NCBI GenBank assembly: GCA_029237695.1
Contig: CM055272.1
Location: 14,620,042 to 14,684,041, forward strand
Source: Conchocele bisecta
Lineage: Eukaryota > Mollusca > Bivalvia > Lucinida > Thyasiridae
Direction: 5' to 3'
DNA length: 64,000 bases
Shown piece after piece: positions 56,429-64,000 of the stretch. Under the pieces are notes generated by a model, which searched no databases, was not told the DNA's origin, and was given only the letters and a program-made list of their open reading frames with translations. The translations under genes and the position numbers were made by a program. Each line of letters opens with the position of its first letter. The stretch's first letter is position 1.

Positions 56429-57085
56429 TGGAATTTATCGGGGATATAAACTTGGAAAAGTCGCGGGAATACTGGACGAGGCCTTCCGGCCTTCGTCCAG
56501 TATTCCCGCGACTTTTCCAAGTTTATACCCCGATAAATTCCACAAAAAGGGGATTAATTCCTATATTAAAATACTCCTTCAAGGGATATAGAAGTTATAA
56601 CACAATTGAGAAACTCCAGCAAACTTCTTAAAGAAAATTGTTTAAGCAAAAGTTGTGAAGGTCAATGTCATATTGATGGCAGCATGAATGTGTGGCATTT
56701 GTACACAAAATTAATATGATGTATTTAAATACTGAAGTAATCCTTCAAGGGACATAGAAGTTATGGCAGAATAGAGAAACTCAGGCAAACTTCTTATCTG
56801 CCGAATTATATATTCAACCCTGAAATTAGTATAACACCTGGTGCCAGGTCCTCACCCCACCACTTTTAGAATTAATGGCTTTAACTCGATTCAACTCTCA
56901 AGTAAAAGGAAACAAACCAGATGGCCACGGCCCGCATGTCGGGCCAACCGAGGCTGTGATAGTATACTGAAAAACTTTAACCCCAAAAAACTTTAACCCG
57001 ATTCAAATAGCTATAAGTAGCCATTTTATTTTCCATGAGTATCTATCTAGCAGTAGCAGTGGACTATCTTTTAACCCCTTAGAGC
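56429..57085. repeat. Tandem duplication, copy 2 (657 bp)
   Basis: Directly adjacent repeat of 55762-56428, shorter by exactly the 10 bp of the three indels. Its palindrome lacks the outermost part of the left arm because the duplication breakpoint lies inside that arm. Confidence 0.9.
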
Positions 57086-57100
57086 GCGGGAAACGAAGTG

Positions 57101-58017
57101 TCATCTGCTGTTATTTAATAATGTGTCCTTATTCTCAATAAAAACAGGGTTTGGCAGCACTTTAGAATCATTTCCATTGGAAACCAGATTGAGATTGGTC
57201 AGTAAGCAAGGCTTACGGAATACCCCCCCCCCACCGCGTGGGCCCAGGTACCCCTAAATATGTAAAAAAAAAATCCAAGTGTGTTGGCTTGTGACCTTCA
57301 CTCTGGGCTTAGCGGGGGTGGCACGAACGTGAATTTGTCACAGGGTGGTAGAGGTCCATTGGAGCAATGCGTGTGTGAAATGTGAAGCAGATCCGCGCAA
57401 CAATTTCTCTGATGTTAAGTTTTGTAAAGAGACTAAGTATGTGACCTTGACCTCGAGATCAGCGGGGATTTGTCACAGCATGATAGTACATGTATACATG
57501 CATGAAGTTATAACATATATCTCTGATGTTAGGTTTTGTAAAGAGTCTAAGTATGTGACCTTGACCTTGGGATCACCAGTTGGACGGTCGTAGATTTGTC
57601 ACAGCATGATAGTACAACCTTAGAGGAATGCACAAGCGAAATATTAAGAATTTTCAATGAAGGAAATAGAAGTTATAACTTATTTCTCTGATGTTAAGTT
57701 TTGTAAAGAGACCAACTATTTGACCTTGACCGTGGGATCAGCGGGGGTTGGACGTCGTAGATTTGGCACAGCATGGTAGTAGAGCCTTAAACGAATGCAT
57801 GTGTGAAATATTAAGCATTTGAGATGAAGGAACAATAACAATATTTCTCTGATGTTAAGTTTAGTGAGAGACGGACATACGGACGGATGGACGGACAACC
57901 GGACTCCAGTATACCCCCCACAACTTGTTGCGGGGTGGGGGGTATAATGATCTAAAATGCTGCCAAAGATTGTTGTTGTTTTTTTATAAAAATAGAAATT
58001 AAGAAATAATCAGCAGA
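57101..58017. mobile_element. Family D MITE split by an HE-9 element
   Basis: The left half ends TTTCCATTGGAAA and the right half resumes TGATCTAAAATGCTGCC. The uninterrupted family D sequence elsewhere (29780-29800) reads CATTGGAAATGATTCTAAAG. The end CAGCAGAC is at 58011-58017. Confidence 0.75.
57184..57947 (+). mobile_element. HE-9 element inserted in a family D MITE
   Basis: Starts CCAGATTGAGATTGGTCAGT-AAGCAAGGCTTAC (stem GTAAGCAAGGCTTAC), then GGAATACCCCCC. Ends ATACCCCCCACAACTTGTTG-CGGGG-TGGGGGGTATAA. The split target is A|T with no duplication. About three to four core units with ATTTCTCTGATGTTAAGTTT. Confidence 0.85.
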
Positions 58018-58114
58018 CAACAAAATTTAACTCGGAAGTGTAAGAGTTAAACAATACATTTATATCAGAAGAAAAATGTCAAAATTGCGAAAACTTGTAA
58101 AATGCAACAATACT

Positions 58115-58545
58115 TTGTTTATTGGGGTTTAACGGCATATCAACAGCTAAGGTCATTTAAGGCCCGGTCAATGGGTTTAGTACTAAATCCCATATATATC
58201 CAGTGCCAGTACATGTACATGTACATGTTCAAGTATATGTACAAATGGGGGGGAAAATCCCAAAATCAGAACTGAATATTTACAATAAAAGAACTATATA
58301 ATCAGCCCTGATGCCAGGTCCTCGCCACACCAGAATCACATGGCCCCCTCCCAAAAGCAGTAGGATCAGTAATAATCTTACTACTTTTATAATGGGCAAT
58401 AACCCAATTCAATTCCCAGGTAACAAAAGATCCAAAGATAAAAACGTGCCCGAGTGCCAAACCAGGCAAATTGTGATTCCTATAAGGAGGAATCCCTACC
58501 GTTAATTTACGCTGTCGCGTTCGCCCGACCAACCACCCACAAAAT
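58115..58545 (-). mobile_element. SINE-like retroposon, family A (copy 5)
   Basis: TTTAACGGCATATCAACAGC, repeated AAGTATATGTAC/ACATGTACATG blocks, CAAAATCAGAACTGAATATT and AACAAAAGATCCAAAGATAA match the copy at 2309-2758 closely. The tail side is at the left. No clear target duplication. Confidence 0.7.
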
Positions 58546-58639
58546 GAGAGAGGCACTTTTGTGATATATCAATATTATTTTATAAATATTTTAAATTTTG
58601 TACAAAAGTGCACATAATTATTAGTGAACTTGTATTCAT

Positions 58640-58835
58640 TTAATTAACCCTTTCACCCCTAAGTAACTGGAATAGACTGTGATATGTTAATTTTGCAGCC
58701 AATCCAATCGTCACAAAATGATTTTCAGACTAGTCCATTGATGATAAGGGGGTGTTTTTGTTCTCAAAAATATGAAAATTACTTGCAACAGTGCAGATCC
58801 TGATGAGATGGCTCTTCTGCATCTACACTGTTTGC
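58640..58835 (-). repeat. Family B dispersed repeat (copy 3, reverse)
   Basis: AACCCTTTCACCCCTAAGTA, CAAAATGATTTTCAGACTAG and ACAGTGCAGATCCTGATGAG match family B in reverse. Confidence 0.6.
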
Positions 58836-59554
58836 CAATACCAGTATACAGGCATGTGGTGTTTTTTTGTGACACCCTGTACATGGATGAGAATCAACCT
58901 GTCCACAGGTGTGCGATTTTAGATACATGTATGTTAACACCAAAAGCAGCTGATTTCACTTCATCTAGGGTATTATTTTTATCATAACTTTCTATTATTA
59001 TCCCACCGATTTTGACGAAAGAAAGAGCACGGTATCCTCGACTGATCGTCATTTCTTCCAGCCAGTTCCACCAAGTCAACAGTTTTTAAATTGGCATTAT
59101 AAAGTTGACAGCACTACATTAACAATCCATTAAGGACATAATAATAATGCTCTAGTTTCATAGAGATCCGAATCAAAGATATACTAATGCTTATTACGAC
59201 GTTGCTCGATTCAAATCTATCATCTCTTTCCACTTCTCTCTCCTTTTCTATGTTCCATCTAGCTTCAACTCTACTTCTAAAATTCTTATAACCATTAACA
59301 TTCTCAAATATATTCATTTATATATGCATGTCAATTCACATGGATACAGGTCACGGTACATGACAATAGTAATTGTATTGTATGTTTATATATATCTACA
59401 TGTTGAATTTAAATTGTGTTTATACATTTCTATATCTGGAAATAAAAAATACAAAATCAAAAGAAAACATTGATAGCACTCACTGAACAAACTGTGTTGC
59501 AGAGTTTGGCTGGAACGATCAGGAAAGGGCACGTAGATACTTGTAACCCTTTCA
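58836..59554. other. Unassigned AT-rich intergenic sequence
   Basis: No gene, array or terminal repeat recognised. A pyrimidine-rich stretch lies at 59215-59250. Confidence 0.4.
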
Positions 59555-59965
59555 ACACTACATACCTATAGCGGTGTTTTCAAACAGTGTAGTAGATCCA
59601 GATGAGCCGGCTGGCAATTTTCATATTTTTTAGAAACCCCTCTCCACCAATTATATAAATGGACTACTCTGGAAATTATTAGGGCTCATCTGCACATACG
59701 TCACCAATTTGTGTGTTTCCAATAGTAGGACAAATACATGCATCAGTAAACTTTCATAATGGTCAGTGTAAGTCCAGAACAATTAATGCAAACTGCATTT
59801 AATGCAGGCTAAAGTGTGTAAGCCTGAATGTTTGTCCTACTCTGTCAGATTTAGGCATTCTATTTATAGCATATTCCATGCTAGGCAGATGAGCCCTATT
59901 AGATTGGTCAGACAAATAGCATGTCACAGTCCATTGCAGTTAGTTAGGGGTGAAAGAGTTAATTC
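59555..59965. repeat. Family B repeat (copy 4), interrupted
   Basis: AGTAGATCCAGATGAGCCGG and AATGGACTACTCTGGAAATT lead up to the MITE at 59681, and AGATTGGTCAGACAAATAGC to GTTAGGGGTGAAAGAGTTAA resume after it. Confidence 0.65.
59681..59897. mobile_element. Short MITE with 3-bp target duplication (PIF/Harbinger-like)
   Basis: AGGGCTCATCTGC and GCAGATGAGCCCT are exact 13-bp inverted repeats flanked by ATT on both sides (59678-59680 and 59898-59900). Removing the element restores a family B sequence. Inner arms TAGGACAAA/TTTGTCCTA make most of it foldback. A 3-bp duplication suggests PIF/Harbinger. Confidence 0.65.
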
Positions 59966-60178
59966 AGCATTGTAACGGTAAAGCTACAGTTAAGGTTTAA
60001 CCTTAAAGAGTATTTACCCAATAACATATTTCTCAATGCTGAAATTAGATTTTCAAAGAGTATTTCACCACCAATATGAATTGTAGTAACGAAAACTAAA
60101 AAACTAAAAAACTTCATAAACATGTTATCTGAACAGACATAAACAAATACGACTATCTGTACTTGATACTTGTAGAAA

Positions 60179-61562
60179 CTAGATGGCCGCGGCCTGCATG
60201 TCGCGCCTTGTGGCGAGGCATGGACACTAAAAAAAAAGATATAGTATAACGAAAATCTTTAACCAAAAAACTTAACCAAAAACTTTAACCGGACACACGT
60301 ACGTACGCCAAAGTGCCGACTATATCGCGCTTTCCGCAAGCGGGCGCGAAAAAAACTTTAACCAAAAACTTCAAAGTAATTTGACCTTGACATTGGGCAC
60401 AGGGGCCGCACGGGAGGGCAGTAGAATGAAAATATAGATGATGATGAACACCCATGTGAAGTTTCAAGGTAATGGGCAAAGCAGTTGCAGAGATATAGTA
60501 TAACGAAAAACTTTAACCAAAAAACTTAACCAAAAACTTCAAAGTAATTTGACCTTGACATTGGGCACAGGGGCCACACGGGAGGAGGGTAGAATCAAAA
60601 TATAGCTGATGATAAACACCCATGTGAAGTTTCAAGGTAATGGGAAAAGCAGTTGCAGAGATATAGTATAACAAAAAACTTTAACCCAAAAACTTAACCA
60701 AATACTTTAACCAAAAACTTCAAAATAATTTGACATTGGGCACAGGGGCCACACGGGAGGGGGTAGAATGAAAAATAGTGATGATAAACATGTGAAGTTT
60801 AAGTCATGGGCACAGGGGCCACACGGGAGGGGGTAGAATGAAAAATGATGATATAACACAAATGTGAAGTTTCAAGGTAATGGACAAAGCAGTTGCAGAG
60901 ATATAGTATAACGAAAAACTTTAACCAAAAAACTTTAACTAAAACACTCAACCAAAAACTTCAAAGTCATTTGACCTTGACATTGGGCACAGGGGCCGCA
61001 CGGAAGGGGGGTAGAATGAAAATATAGATGATGATAAACACCCATGTGAAGTTTCAAGGTAATGGGCAAAGCAGTTGCAGAGATATAGTATAACGAAAAA
61101 CTTTAACCAAAAAACTTAACCAAAAAACTTAACCAAAAACTTTAACCAAAAAACTTAACCAAAAACTTCAAAGTAATTTGACCTTGACATTGGGCACAGG
61201 GGCCGCACGGGAGGGGGTAGAATGAAAATATAGATGATGATAAACACCCATGTGAAGTTTCAAGGTAATGGGCAAAGCAGTTGCAGAGATATAGTATAAC
61301 GAAAAACTTTAACCAAAAACTTTAACCAAAGAACTTAACCAAAAACTTTAACCAAAGAACTTAACCAAAAACTTTAACCAAACAACTTAACCAAACAACT
61401 TAACCAAAAACTTTAACCGGACACACCAAAGAACTTAACCAAAAACTTTAACCAAAAAACTTAACCAAACAACTTAACCAAAAACTTTAACCGGACACAC
61501 GTACGTACGTACGTACGCCAAAGTGCCGACTATATCGCGCTTTCCGCAAGCGGGCGCGACAA
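60179..61562 (+). mobile_element. HE-8 element, complete copy with tandem core (1.38 kb)
   Basis: Starts CTAGATGGCCGCGGCCTGCA (hairpin GGCCGCGGCC), then TGTCGCGCC. Ends CGCGCTTTCCGCAAGCGGGC + GCGACAA. TGTCGCGCC and GGCGCGACA are exact complements. An internal copy of the 3' end lies at 60295-60352. About six units of 150-170 bp (AAGTAATTTGACCTTGACAT, GGCACAGGGGCCGCACGGGA, GTTGCAGAGATATAGTATAA) are joined by runs of AAAAACTTTAACC. Confidence 0.8.
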
Positions 61563-61737
61563 AAATGTGGTGTAGGACAACAGTTGCAATTATCTAAATC
61601 TCAAATGTCAATGCAGATTTGTACTCCCTAAGATCTATTTCAATGCTGAATGGGTATTGGATTGTTTACCTTCCATACCCCAGCACAGCTGACAAGGTAT
61701 TGTAATTAGTTTTCGTCTGGCGGAGATACTACAACGT

Positions 61738-61964
61738 AAATGTGGCTGTGACTGGAGAAATGAGGATAATGGGATTTGTGACCAGTGACGCTCCTGATCA
61801 AATAGCACACTCTTGCATCCTGATAACAATCTATTTTCTCTTTGGTGTGTTATTGATGGAATGGCGAACAGTGCAGATACTGATCAGACTGAGTGAATGC
61901 ACAGGCTGATCTGGATCTACACGGGTCGCAAAACCCATAACCCAATGTCTCTAGTTACAGCCAA
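61738..61964. mobile_element. TIR MITE, family C (copy 2)
   Basis: AAATGTGGCTGTGACTGGAG and the imperfect complement CTCTAGTTACAGCCAAAC form the ends. It shares the GTGCAGATACTGATCAGACT interior with 304-534. Confidence 0.65.
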
Positions 61965-62008
61965 ACCAAAGCTTAGGGGTGGGAACAGTTCCAAATACCA
62001 AATCCTGA

Positions 62009-62774
62009 CAAAAGTTGTCAGAAGACAACGAAGCTCGCCTGTTGGCAGCCTTAACTCAAACTTGGCACAGCTGCATAAACAAACATGAATATTGTATAAC
62101 TTGACCTTGGGTTAAGGGGCATGCGGTGGACCTTGACATTGGTGTCGGTGGTGCAAGGTGGGTCGTGGGTTTGCTATAGCATAATATAGCATATTAAGAT
62201 GAATGCATGTATGAAATATCAATGCGCTTAGTAAAACAAAATTTAACCCAAAGTTAAGTTTATGAACGCACTAAGTTGGTGATTTTCTACAGCATGATAC
62301 CTATTCACATGAGGAATGCATGTATGAATGTGCGAAGTTTGTGTCCTTGACCTTGGGGAAGGGGTGGGGTGGGTCATGGATTTGCTGTAGCACAATAGAG
62401 GATCATCAGATGAATGCATGTATGAAATATCAAAGCGTTCCCTGTAACGAAACAGAAGTTACACAACATTTACCCCAAAGTTAAGTTTATGAACATGCTG
62501 AGTTTGTGACCTTGACCTTGGGGTAAGCGTTGGGTGGTGGGTTGTGCATTTGCTACCGCATGATAGACGATCATCTGAGGAATGCATGTATGAAATATCA
62601 AGGCGTTCCATGAAAGGAAACGTTAAGTTTATGAATGTGCTAAGTTTGTGACCTTGACTTTGGGATAAGCGGTGGGCGGTGGGTCATGGATTTGTGATAG
62701 CACGATAGAGTATCATCAGATGAATGCATGTATGAAATATCAAGGCATTCCCTGTAAAGAAACAGAAGTTATAA
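62009..62774 (+). mobile_element. HE-5 element, 5' end and about four units
   Basis: Starts CAAAAGTTGTCAGAAGACAA then CGAAGCTCGCCTG. The unit matches the 17.2-20.6 kb array, including GAATGCATGTATGAAATATC. It is cut at GAAGTTATAA by the HE-7 element at 62775. Confidence 0.75.
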
Positions 62775-64000
62775 CAAGAGGCCCAAATGGGCCTGTATCG
62801 CTCACCTAAAAGCCTCCATAGTGGTCATCTTTATTTCACAAAGACTCTTCACTTACAACTTCAAATGTTCCACAGAATTTGTTGGTACCTTCTGATCTAA
62901 CATATATTGCGAATGTGCATATGATTTACTGCTATACCTTCGATTTGATATATAAAATGAACATATTCGGTCAAAAATAAAATTTGACCCCTATTTGACC
63001 CCTCGGGCCATGACCATTTTTTACCCAGAGGCCACCATATGAACAAATCTGAATCAGCGTTAACTATCCATCATTCATACAAAGTTTCGTCGAAATCGGC
63101 CTGGCGGTTTGTGAGAAGATTTTTTGACAATTTGACCTACTTTTCAACGGCGGACATCTTGGATTTGGTGATGACCTCCATTTTAACAAAAAATGGACAG
63201 GCTTCACCCACAGACCATTACAGTTAAGTTTGGCCAATATCGGCCAAGCAGTTCACAAGAAGAATACGTTTGAAATCTTTAGTAAAAGAACAACTTTTTT
63301 ACCTTTCGGTGGCCATCTTGGATGACAAAATCATCTGATTTAGACAAAAAATGCTCCAGAGTGATAGACTAGTCGATACCTTTGATTTGATATATTATAT
63401 AACCATATTCGGGCAAAAATATAATTTGACCCCTAGTTGACCCCTCGGGCCACGCCCATTTTTGACCCAGGGGCCACCATATGAACAAATCTGAAACAGC
63501 GTTAACTATCAATCATTCACACCAAGTTTCGTTGAAATCGGCCTGGAGGTTTCTGAGAAGATTTTTTGACAATTTGACCTACTTTTCAACGGCAGACATC
63601 TTGGATTTGGTGATGACCTCCATTTTAACAAAAATGGACAGGCTTCACCCACAGACCATTACAGTTAAGTTTGGCCAATATCGGCCAAGCAGTTCACAAG
63701 AAGAATACGTTTGAAATCTTTAGTAAAAGAACTACTTTTTTTACCTTTCGGTGGCCATCTTGGATGACAAAATCATCTGATTTAGACACAAAAAATGGTC
63801 CAGAAGTGATCAACTAGTCGATACCTTCGATTTATATTATATGACCATATATTATATGACCTAGTAACCCCTCGGGCCACGCATTTTTGAACCAGGGGCC
63901 ACCATATGAACAAATCTGAAACAGCGCTAACTATCGATCATTCATACCCAGTATCGTCGAAATCGGCCTGGCGGTTCGTGAGAAGAAGATTTTTTAAGAA
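62775..64000 (+). mobile_element. HE-7 element, 5' end and array, runs off the window
   Basis: Starts CAAGAGGCCCAAATGGGCCT (stem GGCCCAAATGGGCC), then GTATCGCTCACCT. GCTCACCT is the reverse complement of AGGTGAGC in the HE-7 3' end at 16767. Units of about 440 bp (TTGATATATAAAATGAACAT, GGCCATCTTGGATGACAAAA) follow to the last base. Confidence 0.8.

Overview
This window is AT-rich eukaryotic intergenic DNA in which almost everything that can be read is transposon-derived. I found no convincing host protein-coding gene: apart from pieces of one LINE ORF2, the open reading frames are short, lack domains, and mostly fall inside tandem repeats or palindromes. The repeat types suggest a mollusc, most likely a bivalve. 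They include tandem cores of about 150-170 bp carrying a shared tGACCTTGACC motif, enclosed by short structured termini, which resembles from memory the bivalve pearl-type elements and the BIV160-like satellites. The organism call is an inference, and no database was searched.

Layout. 1-4.3 kb: a TIR MITE, three SINE-like copies, a CAGG-ended MITE, and a TA-flanked MITE carrying three CRE palindromes. 4.3-7.5 kb: a hairpin-ended element split by a clean 2,532-bp insertion with TGTC...GACA ends and a 5-bp duplication (candidate solo LTR). 8-17 kb: fragments and full copies of hairpin-ended elements, including a 3.8-kb composite with a second element nested inside it. 17.2-20.6 kb: a long array of about 167-bp units with further nested insertions. 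20.6-29.0 kb: a dead L1/Tx1-like LINE whose ORF2 is split by a SINE-like copy with a 14-bp target duplication, a hairpin-ended element that itself contains a TA MITE, and a 2.57-kb element with 13-bp inverted repeats that contains a tRNA-derived retropseudogene. 30-34.9 kb: more hairpin-ended elements and MITEs. 36.6-39.8 kb: a 3.2-kb array of a 53-bp satellite. 39.9-42.7 kb: a second copy of the 3.8-kb composite, with its nested element at the matching place. 42.7-55 kb: hairpin-ended elements, TTAA-flanked MITEs and large palindromes. 55.7-57.1 kb: a nearly identical tandem duplication. 57-64 kb: nested MITEs and hairpin-ended arrays that run off the right edge.

The most interesting structure is a set of at least nine repeat families (called HE-1 to HE-10 here) that share one architecture. 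They have a 5' terminus C[T/A/C]AGA placed after an A-rich target, a 5' hairpin, and a short block near the 5' end that is the reverse complement of a block near the 3' end. The middle is a minisatellite, and the 3' end is a hairpin finishing in an A-rich tail with no target duplication. Paired changes in the two end blocks, swapping of cores behind the same termini, a repeated target (GTTATAA|) and a strong strand bias suggest a rolling-circle (Helitron/Helentron-like, HINE) non-autonomous system. No transposase for it is visible in the window.
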